Assembly: GCA_033239125.1 (NCBI GenBank)
Contig: BSWB01000002.1
Location: forward strand, 45,047,001 to 45,111,000
Length of the DNA: 64,000 nucleotides
Source of the DNA: Fagopyrum homotropicum
Lineage: Eukaryota > Streptophyta > Magnoliopsida > Caryophyllales > Polygonaceae
Reading direction: 5' to 3'
The notes below the pieces were generated by a model that saw nothing but the letters and a program-made list of their open reading frames with translations, did no database searches and was not told where the DNA came from. The translations under genes and the position numbers were made by a program. This document shows, in pieces, positions 21,041 to 31,889 of this stretch (positions are counted from its first letter, which is position 1; each line of letters opens with the position of its first letter).

Positions 21041-21130
21041 TTTCCAGTGGTAGAGTGAGGACAAATAACTCTGGAGTTAAGCGTGCTCGTGCGGGAGCAA
21101 TTTCAGGACGGGTGACCTCCTGGGAAGTTT
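21041..21130 (+). promoter_or_regulatory. 5S rRNA-like internal pol III promoter in the Cassandra 5' LTR
   Basis: The A-box region GTTAAGCGTGCTCG lies at about 21076-21089 and the C-box region AGGACGGGTGACCTCCTGGG at about 21105-21124. Both are close to the 5S rRNA internal control region. The copy in the 3' LTR (about 21400-21490) has changed CCTCCTGGGAAGT to CCTCTTGGAAAGG, so only the 5' copy keeps a near-intact C box. Confidence 0.8.
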
Positions 21131-21187
21131 TCTACACGAACATGGTTGTCATGGGGACAACGTCCCTAAGACCTCGGGTCTTACAGA

Positions 21188-21199
21188 TGGTATCAGAGC
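21188..21199 (+). promoter_or_regulatory. Cassandra primer binding site
   Basis: TGGTATCAGAGC, two bases after the 5' LTR. The polypurine tract GTGGGGGAGA (21290-21299) lies directly before the 3' LTR. Confidence 0.92.
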
Positions 21200-22800
21200 T
21201 AACCCTGGGTTACTAGTGTGCTTGCCCTAGTAGGCGGTCACTCGGCTCGGTGGACGGTCCTTGGCCTGACGTGGACGTCAGGAGTTTAAGTGGGGGAGAT
21301 TGTAACATCCCGTAAAATTGTCATCCCACATCATTTGAATGGGGATTTGTGATTGACTTATAAGGATGAGTTGCTACCCATGTTACCAAAAATTCTTCTT
21401 TTCCAGTGGTAGAGTGAGGACAAATAACTCTAGAGTTAAGCGTGCTCGTGCGAGAGCAATTTCAGGATGGGTGACCTCTTGGAAAGGTTTCTACACGAGC
21501 ATGGTTGGCATGGGGACATCGTCCCTAAGACCTCGGGTCTTACACTAAGGGGATTACCTAAAGCTAAGTGGGGACCAAAAATGACTGTCATCGAAGAAGC
21601 TCAAAATCTCTCAACTCTTCCTCTTGACGACCTCCTTGGAAAACTCATCACACACGAAATGGTTCTTGGTGAAGAAGATGGAGAGCTCCCATTCAACACA
21701 AAGAATCTAGCATTGAGATCTAAAAAGGATGAGTTACAATTTGAAGAGGAAGACAATGATGATGACAATGAAGAAGATGCAATTGTCATGATCTCTAAGG
21801 GTCTCGCGAGAATTCTCAAAATAAAGAATCAGTCTGCAAACAATAGAGAATTTCCGCAAACATCAAGACCCTGAGGTAAGTTTTCTAACAAGAAAGCTAA
21901 AGTTCTGACTTGTTTTGAATGTGGTGAAACAAATCATCTCGTTAAGGACTGTCTACAAAAGAAGAGACCAACTTTAAGAAAAATGATCGAAAGAAGAAAT
22001 CTATGGTAGCTTCATGGAGTGACTTAGACTCCTCAAATGATTCAGAAGACGAAAAAGAGTAAGCAAACCTTTGTCTTATGGCCGATCATGAAGAAGATTC
22101 AAATCTCTACGTTGATAATGTGGTGAGTACTATCATGTCCCAACCTGAATCTGATCTCACACAATTACTTAAAGATATTATCATATGTGACAAAGAACAT
22201 AGGATAAGGATAAATTTCTTAAAAGAAAAGCTTCTTGAACAAGAGAAACAACTAAGTGAAATGTCTTTGGAGATTGAAAATCTTAACACGGAAAAGGTAG
22301 ACCTTGATGACAGTATCAAGGCCTTGAAATCGGAAAATGCGATTCTTAAGGAAAAACTCTCTTCTCTTCATCGAAACTATATCAATCTAGAGAAAGAGAA
22401 AGTTGATCTAACTTTGACGTGTCAAGACCAGAAGATTGCACTTGTCAAATTCACTCGTTCAAAAGCCAATCTTGAAAGAATGATGGGTGAACAACAATCC
22501 TCACTTTTCAAAAATGGTATAGGTTATCATAGGAGTTTTCCTAGAAAACCGACTACCACCTTTGTCAAGGGTAAAAGAAGTATTCATATGCCCACATGTT
22601 TCTACGATTGTAAAGAGGGTCATGTAAAATCTACATGTCCATATAGAAGAAATGATCCTTACATCATTAGAAACACTTATTCTCTATGTTTAAGGAAACA
22701 AGTCAAGCAAATCTGGGTTCCTAAAGGTACTAGACCACCAAACATAATCGAGCCAGAATATGGACCAAAGTATGTCATTTGCTCGACCCGAAAAGGTTGA

Positions 22801-25800
22801 TATTTGTTGTTTTGCAGGATATCACCAAGGTAAAAGAGCATAAATGGATATTAGATAGTAGTTGCTCAAGACACATGAGTGGAAAAAGTTCACTATTCTC
22901 ACATTTAAAAAAGCAATCATCTGGAACCATTACGCTTGGTGATAAAGGAAAGTGTGACATTATTGGCATTGGTAAAATATGTTATAATTCATCTAACTTT
23001 ATTGATGATGTATATCTTGTTGACGGTTTGAAGTATAACTTGCTTAGCATCTCTCAAATATGTGATAAAGGAGACAAGGTAATGTTTGATTAAGAAAAGT
23101 GTGAAGTTCAAGAGAAGACGACGGGTGACATTGTGCTTACTGATCCTAGATGTAACATTGTTTATTCTATGAGTAATAACCAAGTTTCAAGAACTAAGCT
23201 AAAATGTCTCAAGGCCTTGACTGATGATCCAAGGCTTTGGCATAGAAGACTTGGTCACATAAGCATGCATATAATGCAGAAGTTACTTTCAGAGGATTTG
23301 GTACATGGCTTGCCAAATCTAAACTTCAAGGTAGATGAACTATGTAAAGCTTATACACAAGGTAAACAGACAAGAGGTTCATTCAAACCAAAGAAGGTTG
23401 TAGGTTTTTCTCGACCCATTAAACTTTTACATATGGATCTTTGTGGACCTATGCGTGTCAAATCTCTCCAAGGTAAATAGTACATTCTTGTCATTGTGGA
23501 TGATTTTTCTCGTTTTACATGGATATCATTCTTACGGGAAAAATCTGAAGCATTGTTTGAGTTTTCAAAATTGTGTAAGGAGTTGCAAACTTTGAAAAAC
23601 CTAACAATCGTTTCTATAAGAAGTGATCATGGTAGAGAATTTGATCAACTAAAGTTTGATTTATTTTGTGCAAAATATGGTATTTCACACAACTTTGTAG
23701 CTCCTAGAACTCCTCAACAGAACGGGGTTGTGGAACGTAAGAACCGCACCCTAGAGGATATGTCTAGGACTATGCCTTTAGAAAACAGTTTGCCAAAAAG
23801 TTTTTGGGCAGAAGTAGTAAACACTGCAAATTACATCTTGAATAGATGTTTAATGTGCCCTATTTTGAAAAAGACTCCTTATGAACTCTTTAAGGGTAGA
23901 AAACCTAATATTTCTTATTTTAAACCCTTTGGATGTACATGCTTTGTTCATAACAATGGAAAAAATAACCTTGAGAAATTTGATGCTCGTAGTGATGAAG
24001 CGATATTCATTGGATATGCTTAAAATAGCAAAGCTTATCGGGTTTATAACAAGCGTACCAAAATTGTGGAGAAAAGTATTCATGCCATATTTGATGAAAG
24101 CAATGAAGGTACTTTGAGTGAAAGTTTTGCAGAATTTAATCTGAATCAACGAGAAGATCACAATTCCAATGAAGAATAAGATCCTAAAGATCAAGAAAAG
24201 AATATGCAAGAGAAGATTCAAGATACCGGAGAAAACTCTCAAGACCTTGAAACACATCTTCAAGACCTTGAAATGGAAAATTGCGATGTCAGAACTCCGT
24301 TTCAAGGCCTTGAAACCCAAATTCAAGGCCTTGAGATAGGATCCAAGGGCAACACTCCAACGGTACCTGAATCTAGTCAAGCATATGAGCCTCAATCGTT
24401 AGGATCTGTTCCATCTTACAAACGAAGGAAGTTCAACACTCTTCATACCATCCACAAGAGAATGTGATCTCAGATTCAAACGTAGGAGTTCAAATGCGAT
24501 CCAAAGTAAACAACCTATGTGTGTTCTCTGCGTTCGTGTCTCTTATTGAGCTAAAGAACTATGTTCAAGCTCTTCAAGAACCCGACTGGATCATTGCCAT
24601 GCAAAATGAACTAAATGAGCTTGAGAGAAACAAGGTTTAGGCTCTTACGACAAGACCAAAGCATCAATCCGTCATTAGCAGAAAATGGGTTTGTTGAAAC
24701 AAGTTGGATGAAAACGGTGAAGGCATTCGAAATAAAGCACGACTTGTAGCTCAAGGCTATAACTAAGAAGAAGGTATTTATTATGAGGAGACTTTTGCTC
24801 CGGTTTCCAGGTTAGAAGCCATACGTATGCTACTTGCATTTGCATCTTTCATGAGCATAAAGTTATTTCAAATGGATGTAATTGTGCCTTTCTAAACGGC
24901 TTCTTAGAAGAAGAAGTCTATGTTGCTTAACCACCTGGTTATGAAAATGATGAATTTCCTGATCATGTATTTAAATTGGACAAGGCTCTTTATGGTCTTA
25001 AGCAAGCTTCTCGAGCTTGGTATGAAAGATTGTCCAAGTATCTCCTTGAAAACAATTTCAAAAGAGGTTTGATAAAACTTTATTTATCAAAACCAGAGAC
25101 AATGATATTTTAGTAGTACAAATCTATGTTGATGATGTATTATTCGGTGCTACTAATGATTCTCTATGCAAGGAATTTTCAGATATTATGTGCATGGAAT
25201 TCAAAATGAGCCTAATGAGTGAGCTAAATTTCTTTATTGGACTTCAAGTTACACAAGCAAAGAAAGAAAATTTTCTCAATCAAAACAAGTATACCAAGGA
25301 CTTGCTTAAGAAGTATAAGATGGATCATTCTAAGGTCGCAAAGACTCCTATGAGTTCCACACTTTCGCTTGACCATGACTAAGATAGCAAAAGTGTTGTA
25401 CAAAAGGAGTATCGGGATATGATCGGTTCTTTGTTATATCTAACCGCTAGTCAACTTGACATTATGTATAGCATGTGCATGTGTGCAAGATTTCAAGCTG
25501 ATCCTAAAGAGTCACACTTGATAGCTGTGAAAAGGATATTTCGGTATATCAATGGCACTAAGGACTTAGGGTTATAGTACCCACGTCAAAGCTCGTTTCA
25601 TCTCGTTGGCTATTCAGATGTAGACTTTGCAGGTTATAAGGTCGATAGAAATAGCACTTCTGGGTTTTGCCAATTCTTAGGGGCATTCCTAATTAGTTAG
25701 CACTCCAAGAAGCAAAACTATGTTGCCCTATCCACAACTGAAGCCGAATATATAGTTGCGGGAGCCTGTTGTGCACAAATTCTATGGATAGCTCAACAAC

Positions 25801-26080
25801 TTCGTGATCTTAGCTTTGATTTGAAAGGTATCCCAATAAAATGTGATAATACTAGTGCTATTTCGATTACTAAAAATCATGTGCAACATTGAAGGAATTA
25901 GCACATCGATGTAAGGCATTACTTCATACGTGATCATGTTGAGAAAGGTGATGTTTCGATTTCTTTTATATCAACTGACTTGTAGCTTGCAGATATCTTT
26001 ACCAAGCCTCTACCTGAAGATCAATTCAATTTCATTCGATTAGAGCTTGGTATGTTAAACAAGAAAGCATTAATGTAGGG
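22801..26080 (+). pseudogene. SIRE-type pol (protease, integrase, RT, RNase H), many lesions
   Basis: Domains in order: protease WILDSSCSRHMSG (DSS replaces the catalytic DSG) near 22850; LWHRRLGHISM near 23238; integrase core with Asp in HMDLCGPM and RSDHGREF and Glu in QQNGVVERKNR; reverse transcriptase from about 24600, with ALYGLKQASRAWYERL near 24985 and YVDDVLFGA near 25128; RNase H with STTEAEYIVAG near 25735 and ADIFTKPLPEDQF near 25990. At least nine stops and several frame changes are visible (for example 23478, 24021, 24638, 25380, 25575). It cannot yield an enzyme. Confidence 0.88.
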
Positions 26081-26475
26081 GGGGGGTAAATTGTTTTATT
26101 TTCTCCTTCGTATGCAGTCCACTTTTTGTTTTCAAGGGCCTTCAAAAGCAATTCAAGGGCCTTGAAACGAGATTCAAGGGCAAAATCAAATATTAACGAT
26201 CTATTTAGGGATTAATATCTTTTAGATATTTTAATTCTTAAATTGTTTTTAATGATTTCAAAATCCTCAATTTTAGGTTCAAAGTTCTGAAAAAGAGTTG
26301 TTGAGATTTTATTGGAAACAAATATTGGCTTTTCAAGAGCTTGATTTTCTCAAGATCTTGTTTAAACTTAAATTGTTTTCTTCCTTGTAAAAGGCTAAAG
26401 ACCTCGCTCTTTTACATTTCCCGTCTTTACAGAAACTCTTTTAAAAAACCCTTGTTTTCTCTCCTAATATCATCT

Positions 26476-27431
26476 ATGGCTCCTAGAAGCAAGAAATTTG
26501 CCCCTCATCCTACTTCATCCTCCAAAAAGGAATCAACTCAGATCCCCTCCGCCACAAAAGAAGAGAAACCTTTTGAAGATTTGGAAATTTCTCAGACAAC
26601 TGGTCTTCCAACATCTTGGTTCATCAATTTTCAAGCTACAAGATCTTGGCTTGATGGATTTCACAATCGGCCTCTCTGTATGTGTGATCTGGTGGATACT
26701 ATATTTCTGGAAACCCTTCAGATCCCCTGCATTGCTATGCTCAAGAGCTCTACAGTCTGGAAAATCTTTAACCCTGGAGATTTTGCTTTCCCAAGGCTCA
26801 CAAGAATGTTCTATGTCAATCTCGTCATAAAACGGGACAAAGGAATTATCACCCTTGAATCATTTGTAAAAGGTACCCCAATTCTTCTCACTTCTACTAT
26901 GTTGGGTGAGATTTTAGGAATTCCTACATATCTCTCTTTTACACATCCCTCCCGATCAAAGAGTGTTCGACTAGCTAAGGAGAAATTTCTGGTTTCGAAC
27001 TCAACCTCACACCAACTTACTGATACTTCCCTAACCCTAGATGCTAAAATTGTGTTTACCATTCTGGTTCGGTGTTTTATTCCTCGAGCGAACTCAAGAG
27101 AGCTCCTTTTCCCTTCAATGTATCTGATGAATACTCTTACTCTTACCACCATGGGAAGGATTCTACCTATGACTGAAGATGCAGCTCAACACACTAAAAA
27201 AAAAAAGTGGAAAATATTCTAATGAACTGCAAACGTCGTGTACAAAATAACTTTATTCTTTATCCTACACACGTTGAGCCAACTATTCTGCCAGTGCTCG
27301 AATATGAGATGGTTAAGGAACGACAAACTGAAGAAAAGAGACGACGCTTAGCTTCTAAAATGGATGATTGGAGTCACAAGAAAGATTCATCTAAGGGAAA
27401 AATGAGGTTTTATGAGGAAGATTCAGACTGA
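26476..27431 (+). pseudogene. Envelope-position ORF of the SIRE-type element, one frameshift
   Basis: ATG 26476 opens a frame (MAPRSKKFAPHPTSS...) of about 249 codons that ends at 27222. Coding continues in the next frame from 27207 to 27431 (ENILMNCKRRVQNN, EMVKERQTEEKRRRLA, ending FYEEDSD*). The shift falls in the A-run at 27198-27207, so the two halves were one protein of about 318 residues. It resembles the 'putative plant transposon protein' type found after pol in SIRE and Athila elements. No signal peptide or clear membrane helix is visible, and a charged coiled-coil-like tail ends it. The role is unknown; 'envelope' refers to position only. It is far better kept than pol upstream. Confidence 0.7.
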
Positions 27432-27557
27432 GCATATGATGATGGTGGGAATGCTGTGTTAAAAACATGGTTTTATTGTGGTTTTTGAAATTCTTTTTCA
27501 GAGGTTGTAATCGTTTAAAACTTCCGTGCTTTAACTATTTTTCTCTCTTGTTGAAAG

Positions 27558-27698
27558 TCAAAGGGGGAGAAATAAATGATCCGACATTTTCGATATTTCT
27601 GCATTCTGCATTTTAAGTTTGTTTTGATATTCATATATGCATCGCTAACTCTACAATGCGGGTACGATATTTGTGTTGTCTTCCATCAAGGGGGAGAT
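27558..27698 (+). promoter_or_regulatory. Two polypurine tracts before the 3' LTR
   Basis: AAAGGGGGAGAAA (27559-27571) and AAGGGGGAGA (27688-27697). The second touches the 3' LTR and is the functional candidate. Repeated purine tracts before the LTR are a known habit of SIRE-type elements. Confidence 0.75.
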
Positions 27699-29015
27699 TA
27701 AAAACTCCACCTTGATTATATATTTGTATAGGTGATGATGGAAGACTTAAACACAAATGAAGTGGTTTTTAATACTAACAAATTATCGATTATATGTCTA
27801 GTTGTTTGGTTTGTTTTGGTGTTTTGTCTAGAATGTATGCAGGCCTTGAAACGCATTTCAAAGGATCGATGGAGGCGTTGAAATCGGATATAAGGGACGG
27901 ACGAAGAGTTTGGAGAGATTCAACACGGAGGCCTTGAAAGCCATATGAAGAGATCTGAAGCCAAAGCCTTGAAGTCGAAAGCCTTGTTGCTGGAAGGATT
28001 TCAAAGGCCTAACAACCAAATCTACCAAGCATCAAAGAAGATATTCTAAGGAGATATGCCCAACAAGTAGATACGCTCAAGAGAAGATCTTAAGCGACCA
28101 TGCTCAAAAAAGATCTCAACCGACCAAGTAGATCTCAACCAAAAGCGCAAAGATCCTCTCTCAACGGAATTCGGATATCTTTACAACAAATTTGAGAAAT
28201 TACGGACAAGTGAGATCAACGTGCTTTAAGGAGATGAAAACGATAGAAGATCTATAACGTCTACCTCATCTCAACTAAGAAGCGACGTTCATGGAGAAGG
28301 AGAATCATCTTCAACGGTCATCTTTCCAACGGCTAGAAGACCTCTCCATCAAAGACCATAAATGAAGATGTCGATTGAAGAAAAAGATACAAGTTTACAC
28401 GGAAACATTGAAAGTCTTCAAGCGATCCAAAACATCTTCATTCGATCTATCAAGTTTTTCTTTCTCTCTTTTATAAAAAGGTTTATCCCCTAACGAGAGA
28501 TAAAAGTCGAGAGCTCCATTGGAATATCTAAAGAGTGTTATACTAGAGTGTGTGTTACTCTGCGAAGTAACTAGGCTATTATAGTAAGGTGAAGAGTTGC
28601 AGCTAGATCGTAGCGTTGGCTACAGTGAAAGAAGAAGGAGATTTCTTCTAGTTTGTATCTAGGACTCTTTGAAGCTGATAATAGATAGTTAGATCCTACG
28701 GCTATACCCTGGGACAGAGAGTAGGCTATTTAGAGCCGAACTTCGTAAACATATCCTCGTGTCATCTTTTACATTCCACACTTTATCTGCTTTATTGTGA
28801 CTAACTTTGTTTTACAGGTCTGTAAAGTCAAGGCCCTTGAAATTAGTTTCAAAGCCCTTGAAATTAAAGTGTGTCACAAAGAGCTCTAATCGACATCAAG
28901 ACCTTTGAAATCAGTTTAAAGGCCTTGAGATAGGTTTTAGCGAAAAGTTCCCATACTCTATTCAACCCCCCTTCTAGAGTATCTTTATCCTTTATATTCA
29001 CCTAACGGTTCTTCA
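27699..29015 (+). repeat. 3' LTR of the SIRE-type element
   Basis: 1317 bp, collinear with 19053-20350, ending GGTTCTTCA. It carries about 40 extra bases near 28545-28595 and lacks part of the segment after 28130. Confidence 0.85.
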
Positions 29016-29632
29016 CTTCCCTCCATCCTTCTATACTTGACCTCGAAATGACCTCTTGTTGAAGAAATGAACTCATGGAGCAAATTCAAGACCATGCCAA
29101 CACTTTGGCATAGTTGGCCGCTCGACTAACCTACTTTGATGTCAAATAATCTTTCCCTTATCCTTTGATGTCAAATAATCTTTCCCTTATCTTAATAAAA
29201 GATAAGATCATTGTAGATCTAGGATTTAAGGATTTACCCGACCCTTTAAATAAGGCATTTCAGCCATTAGATTAGAAATATTTTCCTTTTTTAATTCAGC
29301 AACTTTTGCTGCTCTCTTCCCTTAGTAAGTCACTCGATTGACACTTCTTTTGATCATTAATAAAGCTTTAAAGTTTGTTTCATGTATGTTTCGTTGATTC
29401 CATGTTTTCTTGGGTCTGATGATCTCAACTACATTGATCTATGATGTTGGATTGATTCTATGCATTGAATGTTTGTTTATATGAGTTATGATAGCATTTG
29501 GAATCTTTCTTTGCCATATTTTCTTTGATTAGTCCAAAACATACGTCTTTTAAGTCATCATTTGCATGCATTTCATACCTTATTTGGTTTGGTTTGTATA
29601 CATATAGAGCATCAATCCTTCCTAACGCATAT
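29016..29632. other. Unassigned sequence with a perfect 29-bp tandem duplication
   Basis: Target-site side of the SIRE insertion. Units 29134-29162 and 29163-29191 (CTTTGATGTCAAATAATCTT...) are identical. TTTAAATAAGG near 29245 is TATA-like and the region could be part of an LTR, but no partner repeat is present. Confidence 0.5.
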
Positions 29633-30187
29633 TGTGGTGTCCACTTTTGTTTATTTTGTATTTTAGGCGTTCGAGGCCAAAAATGAGCGAAAATGACGAA
29701 AAAATGCCAAAGTGCGAGTTTCTATCCTCCTTGAAGTCAAGCATATCATAGAAGACATCTATTTAACTAAAGATTGAAGTTACAAGATGAACTTGTGTTG
29801 GAGAATGAAGAATCGAAGAACCATGTGAAGATCATTGACGTTGAATACCATTTTATGAAGATTTGTGAGAGATCCCCAATTTCAACTATCTTCCCTTTAG
29901 ATTTGGGCAATTGTGTCAACTACAAAGTTGTAGATCTTCGAAAGATCTTCAAAGGTAGTACTCATGGGTCTCGTGGTTTGAGCCAGAGCAACGGGAAGGT
30001 TAATTTTACTATACTGTCGAAAAGTTGTCGAAAACTGAAGCTGATCTTAGACGGTCTGCATGCCGTTTCATGGCCGTTTCTCCGTAACAATTTTGTTGAA
30101 ATTAGATTTTTTTTCTTATTTTATATTATGTTTATTGGTTGGGGCCGTTGGGCTTCTTGATCCTGTCCTAGGGTTTCATCCGAGCAT

Positions 30188-30196
30188 TATAAATAG
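30188..30196 (+). promoter_or_regulatory. TATA box of the Athila-like relic LTR
   Basis: TATAAATAG in an otherwise mixed-composition LTR region, about 1 kb upstream of the primer site. Confidence 0.5.
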
Positions 30197-31189
30197 ACAT
30201 TTCTATCTCAAATTAGAGATATGCCGCATCCCACCTTAGGGTGGACGAGTTTCGAGGGTTTCAAGGTTCCACGTCTGCGCCACGGCACAATAGAGTTAGA
30301 TTGCTCTTGCTTTTGTTTTATAAGTACTTTTAGGCTTTGATATTTATGAAACTCTTCTTTTATTATGTTTGGTTGATTCTTCTTGATCCAAAGATTGAAT
30401 GGTCCCTATAATGATTTGATTTATTATCACGTATATGTTTGTGAATTGATATTGCGATATTGCTTCTTTTCAAAGTACTTCGTTTCTATCTTTTATTTAC
30501 CTTCAAAAGAAGTGGTGTTTTAACTAGTTTAGATAAAACAATTGAAGAGTCACAAACGAAGGGCGTTTTATTGGATTTATTGAAAAGATTTTGGTTTTGA
30601 GAGTAATTTATTTATCATTGCCTCGAGGATTCTAACTATCGTAGAAAGTTCCGGTCTTTGTACCCTTTTTTAAATGAATATCCAAAAGCGAAGATTGTTC
30701 TTTTTTTTTCTTTTCTTTTTTCTGGATTTCTAAGTTTTTAATGGGTTTTCCTATATTTGTCAAACCATTGGATTAAGAGCTACACGAGTTGGAAAACATG
30801 TCTTTGTTTGGCTATGCTAAATGCTATTTCAGATGGTTAGCTTCTTTGTTCATATATCAATGTTCATGAGTTTCATAAATGTAATCTTACTTTTATTCAT
30901 TATAGTGAGATTCTTGTTTCCTTAGATCACTCCCTCCTTATTCTCGTCTACAACAATCATTGATTTTCTTGTTTTCTCATACCTCTTCAAAGACATATTT
31001 TTTCTCTTCCTCTTCCTCTTCCTTTTCTCTTTCTCTTCTTCCTTTTACTGAGCATAATTTCTATCATCTATACCCAAACAAATGTGGTCCCCGTGATTCG
31101 ATACCCGATATACTACATTTAGTACCGTAATACTTCCAGGTGAGATTTTGTTATTAACTATTCGGTTAAAACTTTCAAGATCAAGTTGT

Positions 31190-31208
31190 TAGCACCATTG
31201 TCGGGGAC
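31190..31208 (+). promoter_or_regulatory. Decayed tRNA-Asp primer binding site
   Basis: 15 of 19 bases agree with the intact Athila primer site at 53300-53318 (reverse strand). All four differences are transitions (G to A or C to T). Confidence 0.75.
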
Positions 31209-31388
31209 GGAAGATAGTTTGGTGATCTTGATAGTTGTTGTCTAAGTTTCTTGTTACGTTTGATCTCCGTTTTTCTTTTTGTTTTTGTCTCGTAGGTTGA
31301 GATCCTGAAAGATAAGGAAGATGGACTACTATTACAATCACTAACAGCTAGCACATGAACCTATTGAACCTCCATGGATCAATTGTTG

Positions 31389-31889
31389 ATGAAGCTCGTA
31401 GATTCTCAACTTTCTATGATTTTTGAGATTTGTGAAATTAGGAAATTTCTCGTTGTTTTGGAAGATAAACTCATCAACATCAAGACCAAGATTGAATTTC
31501 TTGCCAAAACTTAGGCTGCGTTGAGAGACAAGGTTGATCAATGTGCGCGACAATTGGAGGAAGTAGAGGAACACGAAGATTCAGAGTCTCATGAGACAAA
31601 TATGGATTATGTGTTAAAGACATATACAACCATAACGCCGTGTATTTTTTCACATAGACTATATTTTGGGTCGTATTCACATACCACTCATACCGTATTT
31701 TTAACAACTTCGGGGAAGAAATCCAGCAAAATAAGGTTTATGGGTAAATTTTGTAAGGGTTGCAAACCATATAATTTTTCCCTCAAATCGTATTTCTCCA
31801 AGCCTTATACCGGATTTCCCTCATTGAAGGAGTATCCAAAGAATAAGAAGTTTGTGTTGATAAAGCTAAAGACCCCTCGATCTTCATGA
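31389..31889 (+). pseudogene. Short broken ORF of the relic, coiled-coil-like start
   Basis: ATG 31389 opens one frame to 31889 (about 166 codons), broken by a TAG at 31512 that fits CAG-to-TAG. The first half is heptad-like and charged (DSQLSMIFEICEIRKFLVVL, then ALRDKVDQCARQLEEVEE), which fits an Athila gag or a replacement ORF of a non-autonomous derivative. The second half is not recognised. Confidence 0.4.

Larger units (their letters stand above)
20942..21544 (+). mobile_element. Cassandra-type TRIM with 5S rRNA-derived LTRs
   Basis: 603 bp: two 244-bp LTRs (20942-21185, 21301-21544; TGTAACATCC...TCTTACA) around 115 bp that hold only a primer site and a purine tract. Perfect 5-bp target duplication CTAAG (20937-20941, 21545-21549). 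Each LTR contains a segment matching the 3' two thirds of plant 5S rRNA, including GAGTTAAGCGTGCTCG and the GGGTGACCTCCTGGGAAGT box. 5S sequence in TRIM LTRs defines the Cassandra family (established by published work on land plants). It has no coding capacity and must be moved in trans. About 15 differences between the LTRs indicate an old insertion. Confidence 0.95.
20406..22800 (+). pseudogene. SIRE-type gag, interrupted by Cassandra and point mutations
   Basis: ATG 20406 opens a UBN2-type gag (PPLFRGNIFVQWRALMRMF). In-frame stops occur at 20736 (TGA where IWDK is expected) and 20805-20810 (TAG). Cassandra enters at 20942. After its 608-bp net insertion gag resumes in the matching frame (RGLPKAKWGPK, LDDLLGKLITHEM), which shows that the two halves were once joined. 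A CCHC knuckle CFECGETNHLVKDC lies near 21917. After a frameshift, the frame at 22078-22800 is largely coiled coil (residues 25-135). It ends with a second, damaged knuckle (CFYDCKEGHVKSTC) and the VWVPKGT-like stretch typical of SIRE gag. Confidence 0.85.
19053..29015 (+). mobile_element. SIRE-type Ty1/copia retrotransposon, full length, decayed
   Basis: 9963 bp with LTRs at 19053-20350 and 27699-29015 (TG/TA start, CA end), target duplication CTTCT/CTTCC, a tRNA-Met primer site and a polypurine tract. The large LTRs, a gag with a long coiled coil and zinc knuckles, and an additional ORF between pol and the 3' LTR indicate the SIRE (Maximus) lineage. Gag and pol carry many stops and frameshifts. 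A Cassandra TRIM interrupts gag. A palindromic word around TTCAAGGCCTTGAA recurs in LTRs and internal regions. The two LTRs differ by several indels of tens of bases as well as substitutions, so the element is old. Confidence 0.9.

Noticed and set aside
21041..21490. Two 5S rRNA genes
   Set aside because: Only the 3' two thirds of 5S matches, both copies sit inside TRIM LTRs with a primer site, purine tract and TSD, and one C box is mutated.
29774..30160. 128-residue plus-strand ORF
   Set aside because: It lies in the LTR-like part of the Athila-like relic, has no recognised domain, and overlaps the approach to the TATA box.
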